Of a stretch of 64,000 nucleotides of DNA, positions 23,735 to 35,831 are shown one piece after another (the first letter of the stretch is position 1; every line of letters begins with the position of its first letter). Under the pieces are notes generated by a model that saw only the letters and a list, made by a program, of their open reading frames with translations, searched no databases and had not been told where the DNA came from. The stretch is from Nilaparvata lugens. Taxonomy: Eukaryota > Arthropoda > Insecta > Hemiptera > Delphacidae. The stretch lies in the NCBI RefSeq assembly GCF_014356525.2, contig NC_052508.1, positions 50,199,858-50,263,857 of the forward strand. Direction: 5' to 3'. Position numbers and translations under genes: made by a program.

Positions 23735-23935
23735 AAATAATCTTACATATAGACCTACATCGAAGCGCAATCGAAAAGGAACACTCCAGTCAAATGTCAT
23801 GGAAATCTGTTGCTGCGTTTGGTCGAACATACGTCACATACGAACAAAAATATACATATAGGTACATACAAACAGACGAAATAAAATCCAGTCCAGTTAA
23901 AACGTAGACCTCACTAATCTCGGTCAAATATAACA
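23735..23935. repeat. interspersed repeat shared with 44125-44300
   Basis: Diverged similarity to 44125-44300: ACATAGACxTACATxGA, a GAGGAACAxTCCxGTCAAAT block, a TGCGGAGTTTGGxCG block, and CGGTCAAA at the end. Family unknown; possibly a SINE or LINE tail. Confidence 0.5.
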
Positions 23936-24272
23936 GATTGAAAATGATTTGAATAAAATAGAAATACACTCAACAAGTAAAAATAAAATAAGTAGAAGTA
24001 TTTCTTTAGCTTAATATAAGAAACTGACAGATATAGGCCTATATGTGTATTGAGTAAACACACCTATTTTAATGAGTGTATTGAGTATTATTGTCAATGA
24101 TAATACTAAAAATAGGAAATTAATAAATTATATTAAAAATTGTAGTATTGTGTAACAAAGTTTGGCCTGATTTTGGAATCATACAATATTTGTGGTCAGC
24201 AATAGAAATATAGTAAGTTACTTCAAAAATCGACAAAAATATAATATTTTTGAAGAGTTCTAGACAATTATT

Positions 24273-24490
24273 TTATAATAGTGACTTATGCTGTCCATAG
24301 ATGTGGATCTTGAGGTTTCCTTTCCGGTTTGCGCGGTAGGAACAGTGTGGACATTGGAACTGTGGCTCTTTGCCACACTCGAACTTGAGGTGGGTTCTCA
24401 CACTCGATCTGTCCTTGTACCTTTTACCACAATTGCACATAAATCCACGGCCATGCTCCAATCTTAAATATCTGTCAACTGGCCTTAAAC
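24273..24490 (-). CDS. lola: lola alternative 3' zinc-finger exon with C-x1-C finger
   Basis: The acceptor is ...CTCTTTCCCCAG, then GT TTA AGG CCA (G-L-R-P-V-D-R-Y-L-R-L-E-H-G-R-G-F-M). Finger 1 reads C-N-C, GKRYKDRSSVRT, H-LKFE-C, so only one residue separates the first two cysteines instead of two. The linker is GKEPQF. Finger 2 is C-PH-C, SYRANRKGNLKI, H-IYGQ-H, with the tail KSLL. The longer 18-residue lead, GC-rich codons and Gly junction resemble the older exon at 9238. Whether finger 1 still binds zinc with the shortened knuckle is open. Confidence 0.87.
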
Positions 24491-25449
24491 CTGGGGAAAG
24501 AGAGAATATTCATAAAAAATGTTTGTGATTGAATAAAAATTATAATAAATAGGAACCGGTATCATAATATTCGAGTATATATGCAGCGAATAAAAATTCA
24601 ATAAATAGCTAACCATATAATATTTGGATGATATTAAAAATGAACACAACAAATTTATAACGATTCTAATAAATTAACTTACCATATTATTCCAATCATT
24701 TATAAATTGATGTAATAATAAGTAAGATGAGCTGAAAAAATAAAATATTGCAAATTTTCAAATAATTTAATAAAAGGCGTCTATTAATGCAACAAATATA
24801 TGAATCAATTCCAACAATAAAATGTTGAAAAATATAATAATGATGGTCAAGTTTTAGTACTGCTAAACTCGGGTTCCTTCATCTGACTTTGAGGAGGCTA
24901 CCCTGATTGAAAAAAGAATAGTTGATGAACTTGAGACTTATAATCGAGATGTTACTCAGCTCATCAACTCAACCATTATCTGAATTTTGAAACGGTAATA
25001 GATTACAGTAGGCTATATTTAAGAATAGAGTAGATCCCGACGTTTCTCATGGTAAATAGCAATGAGGTAGAGTAGGTAGTTGGGAAACCAAATATTTGTA
25101 TTCCAATTTAACCTTAAATATCAAGTCAAAGAAGGTTTTATTAATAATCAACTTTTAATTTAACCAACAGCCAAATTTCATGATAATCACTAGTTGATGA
25201 AATAAAAAAGTAAGAAAACATGGAAATAATTATCTTAATTTCTATAAATAACAAAACAATATTCTGGAGATAAGGCATTTATGCACTAAACAAAAATAAT
25301 AGAATAATTTCAACTGAATAATTATTTCAAACATTTGATATTTGGTTAATCTCTAGTATGTTCATCTAACTTTGAAATATTTGAAAGTAAATAATTATTA
25401 ATAGGAAAAAATAATACGGTGATGAACTATTATCTTGCAGGAGATATTA

Positions 25450-25647
25450 TGCCCAAATCACACAGAAGTGGCGTGGCGCTGACTATTTTCAACTCCCATA
25501 TAAACAACATATATGGTTCAATATGAACAGAATTGGCGGCATTTCGCGAAGCCACTTCTGTTTGAATCGGATCGTTTATATGAGAGTGGCGTGGAAGTGG
25601 CAAAAAGTCAGTGTGCTCACATAAGTCACTCATGTGTGAGTTGGGCA
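25450..25647. mobile_element. foldback MITE, ends TGCCCAA
   Basis: Left end TGCCCAAATCACACAGAAGTGGCG and right end GTCACTCATGTGTGAGTTGGGCA form inverted arms with several GTGGCG and GAAGTGGC repeats inside. A TA dinucleotide flanks each side (a TA target is likely). An open frame over it is a by-product. Confidence 0.7.
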
Positions 25648-25758
25648 TAAGGCTGATCAGTTCTTAAAATGCATAACACCAAATTATTATATTATCATGC
25701 ATGTGCATTGGAAATTTCATGATTTTGGAAAAATGTCATGTTTTGTGGAGAACCACTA

Positions 25759-25973
25759 TCAATTGTCAGTTATATGAATTTTTGGACCATGTTTGATACC
25801 GATGTGAGTTTTGAGGTGATCCTTCCTTTTGGAACGATGCGGGCAGAAGGGACATTGCAGCTGGGGCTCTATACCACACTCATACTTCTGATGGGCACTC
25901 AAACTTTTTCTCTTCTTATAGCTCTTTCCACACTTACTGCACCAGTATCTCACATCCACAAATGCTGATTGAT
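25759..25973 (-). CDS. lola: lola alternative 3' zinc-finger exon
   Basis: The acceptor is ...ATTCTCGCAG, then AT CAA TCA GCA (D-Q-S-A-F-V-D-V-R-Y-W). Finger 1 is C-SK-C, GKSYKKRKSLSA, H-QKYE-C. The linker is GIEPQL. Finger 2 is C-PF-C, PHRSKRKDHLKT, H-IGIK-H, with the tail GPKIHITDN. It is the leftmost member of the large right-hand clade (HRSK-x2-HLKT, IGxKHGP). The intron side also begins the ATACATAGAAACATGTT block that recurs upstream of this clade's acceptors. Confidence 0.91.
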
Positions 25974-26558
25974 CTGCGAGAATACATAGAAACATGTTAA
26001 ACATTTGTTATAAGGTACTTGAATTCTCAAATAAATGATTTACCAGTTGAGATACTTTCTGATTGGAAATTATAGTTTATTGTCACTATAACACTGGGTT
26101 TGCCATGTTGTTTGGCTCATCTTATGGCGAAACACGTGTTACAGTGTGTAAACTATATCTTCAAAAATATATCACCTATTATCGTTTCAACAGTAGAAAA
26201 ATACGAATGGTACCACATTTTAAATTGAACTTGAAAACGGTTATACCTTCACTTACAAAACATGATAAAGACAGAATGGAATAGTAGGTGATTGGGAAAA
26301 TAGGAACGTATTTCAGAAATATTCGGTAAAAACATGAGGGAGTGGAATAGTAAAGAAAAACATCAAGATTCGAACCACATGGATCTCCTACAAAACTACA
26401 TGAACCACAAAATAGCATAATACATGAATCTTCTACGAAACTACAATAAGTTCTAAATCCTACAACACAAATCCTAAATCACACATATTTTATAAATCCT
26501 ATAAAAATACTCATGCGTTTTTCATTATAATAACTTACATTGACTCACAAGTACAGTA

Positions 26559-26600
26559 TCAGGACTTCCTATATACTTCCTAGTATATAGGAGGTCCTGA
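26559..26600. repeat. 18-bp perfect-type hairpin
   Basis: TCAGGACTTCCTATATAC and GTATATAGGAGGTCCTGA pair at 17 of 18 positions around a 6-base loop. Too short for a typical MITE or a typical pre-miRNA. Confidence 0.6.
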
Positions 26601-26775
26601 CAGTATGCATATTTGGAGAAAAAAGAAGAAGAAAAAAAGAAGAAGAATAACAAAATATTTAAAAGAAAAGTAGACAAAGTAAGCCCATATTTATTGTTGG
26701 TATTTTAAAGAAATACTATAATAGATCCAATCTTTTCTAATTACTCATTGATATCATAATATTTTCCTTACTCAC

Positions 26776-26853
26776 GCACAAGCCTTGAAACATGTGTGGG
26801 CAACTGCTCCCAGAGCTCCAGGCAAACACTTGACAATAATTCAATTTACAACC
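26776..26853 (-). other. possible small spliced exon
   Basis: The minus strand has acceptor ...TTATTTCTTCAG before 26853 and donor GTGAGTAAG after 26776, enclosing 78 bases far more GC-rich than their surroundings. In the lola phase it reads G-C-K-L-N-Y-C-Q-V-F-A-W-S-S-G-S-S-C-P-H, then MFQGLC. In another frame the 3' part reads CLPGALGAVAHTCFKAC, which is in frame with the upstream leader if an alternative acceptor (TTGTCAAG, exon from 26829) is used. I do not recognise a family. It could equally be a non-coding leader exon. Confidence 0.3.
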
Positions 26854-26993
26854 TGAAGAAATAATCTATTTAGAAATGACAAAAGTTTAATAAAAAAAAC
26901 AACTATTGATAAGTTTATTTTAGTTGAATAAACTAAATAAATTTATTTATTAAGCTGTATTTCTAACTGTATAGCTTAATAATGGCGGCTTAC

Positions 26994-27170
26994 CAATATT
27001 GGAAATGATTCGATATAACGTCTACCACAGCCTCCACGAAGCACATATTCGAACTAAGAAACACATATCAACACGAAAACAACCCGAAGATCACGACCTG
27101 TAATTTATTGTTTGAGCCACGCTGCCCACTCGAATTGCTCTGTTTACAACCGAAAACTCTCTCTTCCGCT
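26994..27170 (-). promoter_or_regulatory. possible internal promoter and 5' leader exon
   Basis: A less AT-rich stretch on the minus strand, ending in a donor CCAATATTG|GTAAGCC at 26994 and lying about 140 bases upstream of the candidate exon at 26776-26853. It has no acceptor of its own and so looks like a first exon. A short frame starts M-C-F-V-E-A-V-V-D-V-I-S-N-H-F-Q-Y and reads to the donor. The upstream limit is arbitrary. No TATA box was identified. Confidence 0.28.
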
Positions 27171-27385
27171 GAGGAGTTGATAAACGTTATCTACAAATTA
27201 TCAGGAAGCTGTTCAAACCTGAGTTTAGGCATTACAATGTGAACATTAATGGATTGACTAAATACACATAAACTGCATAATAGGATACTATCAACTTTTT
27301 ATTGATAACCAAACAGTTTTCTGATGAAGAACATTTAATATGAATAGATTTCATATTGATAATAAAATCATTCAACCAACAAGAG

Positions 27386-27455
27386 ATTGATTGATTACTT
27401 GCCTTTATTAGGGCGGAGTTAGGACTCCAGGTTCTCTCTGCCTCACAACCCTAAA
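27386..27455. repeat. interspersed repeat, inverted copy of 50975-51045
   Basis: TTAGGGCGGAGTTAGGACTCC and CTGCCTCACAACCCTAAA occur here and, reverse-complemented, near 50980-51030. This is probably a terminal piece of a repeat family with a TGATTGATT-type tail. Confidence 0.65.
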
Positions 27456-28549
27456 TGGACAAATGAAGAAGTGAACAAATTGGAAATTAATATGAATCAA
27501 TGAAATAAACATTGGAATGTGATGAGCAAGTTTATGAACTTGATATGTGTAATAAGTGATGAAAAATGTGCTTTATTTATAACAAAAATACTTTCAATCA
27601 AACAATCACATGAATGAAGAATCGACGTATCTCATGGTGAGAATTAAGGTGTACCATACAGATTTAAAAGAAAATATTAAGAGAGACGAGTAGTAATTGG
27701 AAATTATGATATAAAATTGCAAAATAGCTGTAAGTATTGGGATGTAGGCTATTGTGTGAGTTTATGAGCTCAAGATGTGTAAACGATGAAAATGAAATAG
27801 CTGTTTAATAAAAATACTTTCAATCATCCATAAAAGTGAAGATAATCACATTAACGTGATTAGAACTCTAATTCTGTGGAGACACATCTCGTAGCTGAAT
27901 ATGGTACCATAAAACTTGAAAATGAAACATGAAAAATGAAGATAACCAACTTGACTAATGCATTAATTCTGTGAAAGTCAATCTTATAGCTAAATAAACA
28001 GAAAACTTCAAAAAGTTACATTTGAAAAAAAATTATTCGTATTAGGAATTTAATGTGTCAATTATATGAAGCAAAAATACAGAGATACAGACGAGTTACC
28101 TCTAGTCTTTCAATACCTAATACTAGTAATATTGAGGAATTATGCATGTCGTAGCTTCAACAATAAATATTATTATTATTATTATTGGAGAAAATTTAAT
28201 CCCTAAACATTTTTGTTAAGCATGATTATGAATGATCATATTAATTATTACAAATAAAGATAGTTTGAGTAAAATTTTGTATTTGTAAAGATAGCATCAT
28301 AATAACTCATGAGTAATTAAATGTGGAATATCCCAATTTAACTTGATTTATAAGAGTTAACATGATTGTAGACATGTAGCCTGATACAAAAGTAGTGTAG
28401 ATTCTATATAAGTAGAGAGCCAGAGGCAAATAATAATCTTAAATGTATTTACTCTATGGCAGAATAGAGAATATAGAGACGAGTTGCTACTAGTGTTTTA
28501 ATAATTCATGTAGTATGGCTAGACAATTATCACAATAGTTGACAAAATT

Positions 28550-28736
28550 TTGTCAACCCAAATTAGTATTCATTCTATAAAAATAGATGAAGTGATAAAA
28601 TATATTAGTGACAATTATGATTTTCAGTATCTCTGCTTGAATACACATTCAAAAGAGACATTAGGAATGATTTTGCAGAAAATGCTTAAGAATCATGAGT
28701 CTCTGAAGCTGGCCTTTCTGTTCAATGGTGCTATGT
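28550..28736 (+). other. possible plus-strand exon, unrecognised
   Basis: A plus-strand open frame with balanced codon content reads ISIHSIKIDEVIKYISDNYD, FQYLCLNTHSKETLGMILQK, MLKNHESLKLAFLFNGA, and reaches a consensus donor (GCTAT|GTAAGTA) at 28736. An AG after AACCCAAATT offers a weak acceptor near 28565. Hydrophobic/charged periodicity suggests helices. I do not recognise a domain, and no partner exon is visible. It could be a captured gene fragment. Confidence 0.25.
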
Positions 28737-28872
28737 AAGTACAATGAGGATTTCTCATCCTTGAACCCTCTGTTGAGCATTGAAACCCATTACAAGAATA
28801 GATGTAGTGTTGAAATAGATCAATGAAAAGGCTGATTTTCAGTAAATCTCAAATGAATTTTTAAACTAAAAC

Positions 28873-29072
28873 TTAAGAAATCGTGTGGCGAAAATGTTTG
28901 AAAATGATGTGTCTTCGGAGGTAGCCTGTCTGGTTGGTGCGGTAGGTACAGTGCGGACATTGCGGATCGATGCCACACTCATTCTTCTGGTGAGCTCTCA
29001 AAAACTTTTTCTTTTTATAATTCTTTTCGCAGTTGTTACAGTGGTATCTCCCATTCAAAAATACTGGTTGAT
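28873..29072 (-). CDS. lola: lola alternative 3' zinc-finger exon, shortened linker
   Basis: The acceptor is ...GTATTTTTGCAG, then AT CAA CCA GTA (D-Q-P-V-F-L-N-G-R-Y-H). Finger 1 is C-NN-C, EKNYKKKKFLRA, H-QKNE-C. The linker is only GIDPQ: the usual PQF-Q has lost two residues. Finger 2 is C-PH-C, TYRTNQTGYLRR, H-IIFK-H, with the tail FRHTIS. The G to E change after the knuckle and the short linker set it apart, and would alter the spacing between fingers. The frame is fully open and all ligands are kept. Confidence 0.86.
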
Positions 29073-30519
29073 CTGCAAAAATACACAGAACATGCGTTGA
29101 AACCCATGATATGGCGAAATTATAGTGGAATAATAAGCAGTATTTATATTAATAAATGGTAACTGAGAAACATACACTTTACACTAGACACATAAATATT
29201 GTAGAACTCCTCTGTAGAATAAACAATATCGTGTCAAAGTGTCCAAATGTCGAATTCCAAAAGTGGAATTGTCGATTCCACATATGTGGCATAAAATATA
29301 GTACTGAAAAAGATTTTGTACTATAATAAGTAAAAGCAGAAAATGGTGATAAAATTCAGAAATCTTATAAATGAAAACATGATAGTGGGGAGCTTTTGAA
29401 AACAATTAAAACAAGAGTTTTATAGATTCTTGTAGAGAGTTAATGGGATGAAATAACTTAGAACAAGTTGGATGTGAAATGATTGTAATTCATTCATAAA
29501 AAAGGCAACGAATCCTTCTTTTTCTATTTAACATATATAATAGAGAAGTCTTATATCGAAAAGAATCTAATTTTCCGAAGGACAATAATATTATTTTACA
29601 CTAGTTTTACACTATTATTTCTGATCTGGAAGGTTCCAAATAATTAAGACTACATTATTTATAATGCCTCGCACTTATGAGAAACTGGCAGGTAACGTGC
29701 TTTGCACTGGGGAAAATGTTGTGTTATAAAATGCAATATCTTATTTGCAATAGAATAATTCTTTCTTATTATTTTGCCAAAATTACGTGAATGAACTTCA
29801 TCAGAGTTGAACATTTCCAGCCAAAAAATAATTTAATTGAACTCGCGATTTCATGAACATTCATGAATCGTGCGTTCTACCAATTATACGCCACGGTATC
29901 ATTTGGAGAAAGCTCTGTTTGGTTGGGTTTTCATCTCCGCATAAACTCTGAATCACAAATTGAATAAACTTGTTTCAATAATTAAATTCAAATTTATTGT
30001 TTGATGAGAATGAAAATATGCATATAAACATCCTCCGTTATTTTAAGTAACTCTATGCAAAAATTCAAGTTAATCAGTTCAGTAGGTAGGTGTAGTTCAG
30101 ATGCATCATTCGTTTATTTCCTATCCCGTACAAGGCAATTCTTCTCTTTATGATAGTATAGATGAATGAATTGATAACAAAACAATTTTTTTCCAAAGAA
30201 ATGCATTTGTATGCAAACATAGCCTATAGCTTACACACAATTATACAGATATAAACACATTCATAAATACATAATTATAAATCACACACATATACATTCT
30301 AATTCAAAGCATAGAGGAAAGAATACATAGGCCTATATTAAAAAAATACTAGTACGGTACTTTTTGGAAGCTTCTAATTCATTACAAAACAAAATATAAG
30401 ATCTTGTCAAACATGAATTTACACAGAAAATAATGAAATAATTGAACAAATCATTATAATACTAAATCAAAGGATAAGAGTAGAATAATAACTGTAAGTA
30501 GCGCATGACACATTTTAAA

Positions 30520-30725
30520 TTACGGCAACAGTTTATCACTATGTTTGACACCAATGTGAGTTTTTAGATGGCCTCTCTGTTTGGAGCGATGTGGACAGTA
30601 GGGACATTGGAACTGGGGTTCCTTGCCGCATTCGTACTTCTGATGAGTATACAAGCTACTTTTCTCTTTATAACTTTTGCCACACAAGTTGCATCTGTGT
30701 TTCTTGATGGCAACTGCCGAAATGC
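30520..30725 (-). CDS. lola: lola alternative 3' zinc-finger exon, Gly junction
   Basis: The acceptor is ...GTGTTTGTTGCAG, then GC ATT TCG GCA (G-I-S-A-V-A-I-K-K-H-R). Finger 1 is C-NL-C, GKSYKEKSSLYT, H-QKYE-C. The linker is GKEPQF. Finger 2 is C-PY-C, PHRSKQRGHLKT, H-IGVK-H, with the tail SDKLLP. The finger 2 helix QRGHLKT is identical to that at 46842. The longer conceptual frame upstream is intron. A plus-strand frame here is a shadow. Confidence 0.9.
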
Positions 30726-31688
30726 CTGCAACAAACACACACATACTTGTTGAAAAATATGTCAAATCGTTGATAGTGGTGCAAGTTACCACTATGATAC
30801 AGACTTCATTCGCGTATATTTTTTGTATGCGATACAAATTCAAGTAAATAGTCAAGTTACATACTTGAGTGTTGATGAAATAGCATATGTTATGTATTAT
30901 ATTGTCTAGTAGGCCTAATGGAAATAATGGAATATTTTAAAAATTTTCAACTCTCAATACAGTCGATAATTTAGTTAATTATTTATTTGATCAATCAATA
31001 ACATAATAATAATTTAGCCTATTTATAATCAAGAGTAGTAAATAATAATGTTGAAATTTTTTGTAGATAGCTGGAGTGATAATTAGAATAAGACTGCAAA
31101 ATGAATATAGAATAGGCCTATAAACTTTCAATTGTTTTTTTTTTGTAAATTATTGAATATAATCGCTTTCTTCCAACAGAAACACAATTTACTCTTATTC
31201 AACCTCTCAATTCCCAGGAGTCTACTGTATATAGTGACAGTTCTCTAATCCTCATTACAAATATGACAAGTTATTAATATTAGAAAAAAACAACTTTTCT
31301 CATGAAACTGAATATAACTGAACATAAACTGAATATAACTCGTAGCCTACATGCTGGATGAACTATTAAAAATCATTAGTAAAAGTAGAGACTGAATACA
31401 ATATAAAATAGAAATTAAATACACAAACTACAATATAAGATAGAAATTCACAAGTTACTCATGAAAGAAATTCACAAAGAAAAACACAAATAACGATTCA
31501 TTGATTAATTAATTTCATTTATTTTGCATATACATTCTTTTTACAGTATATACTACTGTCAGATACTACTCGTCAATTATTGTTAATCAATAATTGATTC
31601 AAATAATTACGTGACCAGGAAATAAGTGTAGGTATCAGAAATTAAAATATATACCTACAAGAAAAGGATGTAATGGGAAATGTACATG

Positions 31689-31894
31689 CTAGATTGCCAT
31701 TTTAGGACCATGTCTAATAACAATGTGTACTTTAAGGTCATGTGGTTGCTTGCAGCGGTATGAACAGTGGGGACATACGAACTTGGGCTCCATGCCACAC
31801 TCATATCTTTGATGTCTATTCAAGCAGCCACTTGATGCATAGCTTTTTCCACATTTGCTGCAATGGTACCGCTTCTTGAGAAATGCCAAGTGAT
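31689..31894 (-). CDS. lola: lola alternative 3' zinc-finger exon, divergent fingers
   Basis: The acceptor is ...GGTATTTTTGCAG, then AT CAC TTG GCA (D-H-L-A-F-L-K-K-R-Y-H). Finger 1 is C-SK-C, GKSYASSGCLNR, H-QRYE-C, where the usual K-E-K is replaced by ASSG. Finger 2 is C-PH-C, SYRCKQPHDLKV, H-IVIR-H, with the tail GPKMAI. Both recognition helices differ strongly from neighbours, and there is an additional Cys in each. By position it sits in the right-hand clade, but by sequence it is an older lineage. Confidence 0.9.
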
Positions 31895-33962
31895 CTGCAA
31901 AAATACCGAGATTTGTTAGGTAACACAAACCACACATTATAAAGTTTATACTTTAATTTCAAACACATCAGTTGAATGGCCAAGCGTCTACTACAGTACT
32001 AACTAGAAAAGTGAGTTCAACTCATCAAACAGAAATTCGTCATGCAATTACTGAAAATACACAAAATTAGCCAAAAAATTACAACAAAACCCTTTTTTCA
32101 CATGGAGATTTCAGGCTACGATTGGAATACCCTGTCAACTTTCTGTGTTGTTGTAAATATGATATTGTGGTAAGATAAGTGGATGATATTGAATGAGAAC
32201 CGACTGAAATTATCAAGACCACTGATTTATTGAATAAATTTTGAGATAACAGTACTAGTTTTGGTTGTTACACCATTCTCAACCTCTATCAAACTAATAT
32301 AGCCTATTTGAACATCGAGCAGCATGATATAGCCAATAGTGTGGACGAAGACGAAGCCATATATATGAGTGGCTGTTAGTGACCCAATCACGGTTGGTCT
32401 AGCTGTGTCATTGCCCGAGACATAAGACACTCTCAAGCTATTCCAAATATATTTGATCATGAGAACCATTGAACTACAGCAAAAGAAGAAAATACTCAAC
32501 AATTTGGATTTGATAGTATATTTTCTATTGTTATACTGTTTAACGGTTTCCATGATCATATAGAGAGTAATGTGAGTGTGTCGTGTCGTGTCTTTGCCAG
32601 AGCTCAATGAGATAACTCAATCATGATTTTGTCACTAACGGTCGATCATATATTGCTTAATTCACACACTAACTATATATTCTGCTGCTTGATTTTTAGA
32701 TTGGCAGTTTACTACAGATTGATAATAGTATTACAACCAAAACTGGAGATTGATAATGATGTAACAACTAAAACTAGTAGCTAGAACATTTATAATGTGA
32801 ACATACATTGTGAAAGAGAATGTACGTGTGAGCAATTTAAAAATTTTGATGAAGTTGATACATTTTTCTCTATTGTGGAAAATTGTACACAATTTTTGGA
32901 AACTTTAAAATAAAATGTTAACTCACGAAAAAACCTGCCCCTAGAACACTCATTATGTTCTATTTTTTGTTAATCCCCAGAAAAACGATGACAGTTCCTT
33001 TATCGTCTCATTGGTATCATATCAATCCGACAAATTCATACGAGAGAAAAAGTTATCAACAAAGTTATTTTATAGAACTTGACATTTTCTGCTTAAATAC
33101 AAGCAAAATTAACCCATATTGTAAACTTTTAGAGGATAGTAAACTAAATATGAAGTATAAGTGTACAAGCTAATCACTAAATTTGAATTGATAGAATCAA
33201 GAAATACAAAGTAAGATAAAATATTGCAAAGGAGACCAGAAATTGAAGGTATATAAGCCTAGGGTTAATTATTGAAAGCAATATAGAGTGTTCGAAAATG
33301 TACTTATTGCTACACATAGAAAACTGAAATAAAGTTGACTTACAATGAAGTCCTGCTTTCCAATCAATGGATCTAATGGGTGCAATCATACATTTTTGTC
33401 AGACCACTTATATTATAAATTTGTTCCAATGTGTGAGCACTCCCAAAACCAGTACCGTACGGAATGCAGTTCTCAGGGTCTCAGATTCTGATCGAAAAAA
33501 ACTCGCTTTTTTGCAATGATTTAATGGAAAATTAAGCACATATACCGTACAGCAAAACAGGAATATAAATTAATATATATTGAAATTTACATGAGAAAAA
33601 TGTTTGTTTAATTACGTAGGTACCTTTAATTCTTCAAAAATATATTGATAAAAACAGTTCGCTCAGAAAATATGAGTTGTAAAAATAAAACATCGTTATT
33701 TTAATACATGGAGATGTGTGACTAATTTTGACAGATAATATGAAAAGGACGAGATGAATTAAAAACATGAGAGATGAAAAATACATAGACGCCAAGGTTG
33801 AATAAATGCCACTCTTAAATAATATTTTTAAATTATTTAATCGTGGTAAAAAATATAAATAAAAAATGTTGAACTTATGTTTGATATTACGGTAATATGA
33901 ATTTTGAGAGTAAAGTGTGATGGAGGAGGTGGCGCATTCAAATTTTAAAGTATAGGGTATAA
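31895..33962. other. intron, nothing recognised
   Basis: About 2 kb of AT-rich DNA. Open frames at 32227-32607 (minus) and 32955-33173 (plus) have no domain, no convincing splice borders and near-random composition. I leave them unannotated. Confidence 0.4.
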
Positions 33963-34171
33963 TTATTGTAAAATAAATTCTGGTCCATGTTTGAGACCAA
34001 TGTGAGTTTTGAGGTTGCTTCTCTGTTTGGCGCGATGAGGACAGTGAGGACATTGGAATTGAGGTTCGACGCCACACTCAAACCTCTTATGTCTATACAG
34101 GCCACTATTTTCTTTATATATTTTCCCACACTTGTTGCACTGGTATATTTTTTTGGAAAATGCAGATCGAC
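33963..34171 (-). CDS. lola: lola alternative 3' zinc-finger exon
   Basis: The acceptor ends in TAG (...GTATTTTTTGTAG), then GT CGA TCT GCA (G-R-S-A-F-S-K-K-I-Y-Q). Finger 1 is C-NK-C, GKIYKENSGLYR, H-KRFE-C. The linker is GVEPQF. Finger 2 is C-PH-C, PHRAKQRSNLKT, H-IGLK-H, with the tail GPEFILQ. The lead RSAFSKK is shared with the 41862 exon and the 40990 pseudo-exon region, indicating a sub-branch (FSKK) at 34-42 kb. A longer alternative frame across the exon (33634-34077) is spurious. Confidence 0.9.
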
Positions 34172-35628
34172 CTACAAAAAATACAGAGACTTGTTGAGAC
34201 ACCAGAGTATTAACCGAATTACTCAATTATCATAAACAACATCAGTTACATAGGAAAACAAGCAAAACAAAATAAAATACAAAGGGAAGTTAAACTCACC
34301 TGAACAATTTTTTCATGGAAGTACTAAAAAGTCAAATTGGACAAAAAAATCACAACACAGTAGCCTATATATTTGTCACATCAGGATTTTATGCCATTTT
34401 TGAATAATGCTCAATTTTTAAATTGAATTGTTAATTTACTAGATAAATAAACTATTCCATCTTTATTTTTGAGTATGGTTTTGGTACTCAACATAAATTT
34501 GGAAAACTTTATTGAATTATTACTAATAAGTGAATAACTATAGTTTGTCATGGGAAGGGATTTTGAAGAGTATGGAAGTACAGATTCGTATTTAAAATAA
34601 TAAGCATTGTCAGTATGAACATTATTACAGAAGGCCACAATTCCTCTTATACTGCATGTTTCAAGTATTACTGTGATATAATTATTATGAAATAGTTTGG
34701 AATCACTGGTTTTATAGATAGGCCTATAAAAAACATCAACTGTAAATCTTCAATTCCTCATCAGAATCACTGGAAAAGAAAACGGTAGATAAACTGTATT
34801 TATCAAAGTATAACGATAAATTTCGAGTAATTAATTTTATTAGTAGTAATTAAATAATTGGTTTTAATGCTAACTATTGAGCTGAACTATGAACAAGATG
34901 TGATAATTCTGTATATAATTGCAGTTACACAAATTTAGGAAGTGCAACAAATAAATAAATAATATATAAGTTAGCTCTGTACTGTGAATGGATTTCTTTG
35001 GAAGTGGCGTGAATCAAAAATCACATTGAATCGCATGGCTTCATAGAACAAATAGAATTCCAACTATATAACTTTTATTCTTAAAAATTATATTGGAAGA
35101 AAAAGTATACTAAACAGTACCTATTTTTATATTTTTTGTCTAGTGTAAGAAAATGTTTAGTGAATAATGTTTCACGTGGAAAAACACAAAATAATCCCCA
35201 GATATCCTTTATGACGTATTTTTATTTTTTAAATTTGTGACGAATTCATGTTTCACAATTTCATGTATGTTCTGAATAAAACGTTACATTGATTGATTGG
35301 TTGAAACAACATGTTATTTTATATATAGTTGACAAATACCTATGAAACAAATTATGTAAGAAAATAATGAAGAGAATATCTAACAAAAACATAAGGTGAA
35401 ATTTAAATTATAAAAAAGAACCATAGAGAGCTATAGAAAATTGACCGGATACTGATATTAACTGGAAACAAAATTGAATAAATTTAATTTGAAAGTGTAT
35501 ATTGTTCAATCGTTTAATGACGATAGAAATTCTGAATTGATAAATTATTTTGAATCATCAATAAAAATTATGAGGATCAGGCGCGATAGAGGAAGGTAGG
35601 ACGTGGCGAATTCAAATGTTCATAAAAA

Positions 35629-35831
35629 CTAAAGATATTGTGGACCATGTTTAAGAAAAATGTGAGATTTGAGGTTGCAATTATGTCTAGCACGATAAGG
35701 ACAGAGTGGACATTGGAATCGCGGCTCCATGCCACACTCATACTTCTGATGTCTATTCAAGCTTCTACTTTCTTTATAACTTTTTCCACAGGAGTTGCAC
35801 TGGTTAATTTTCTTGAGTGATGCCGATTTAC
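35629..35831 (-). CDS. lola: lola alternative 3' zinc-finger exon
   Basis: The acceptor is ...TGTATTTTTGCAG, then GT AAA TCG GCA (G-K-S-A-S-L-K-K-I-N-Q). Finger 1 is C-NS-C, GKSYKESRSLNR, H-QKYE-C. The linker is GMEPRF. Finger 2 is C-PL-C, PYRARHNCNLKS, H-IFLK-H, with the tail GPQYL. It shares KESRSL or TESRSL with the exon at 41862. An extra Cys lies in the finger 2 helix. Confidence 0.9.

Noticed and set aside
32227..32607. 126-codon minus-strand frame
   Set aside because: No domain, no signal of codon bias and no exon borders. Such lengths occur by chance in 64 kb over six frames.
33634..34077. 147-codon minus-strand frame overlapping a finger exon
   Set aside because: It is out of register with the finger frame (33963-34171) and low in complexity beyond it, so it is a shadow.
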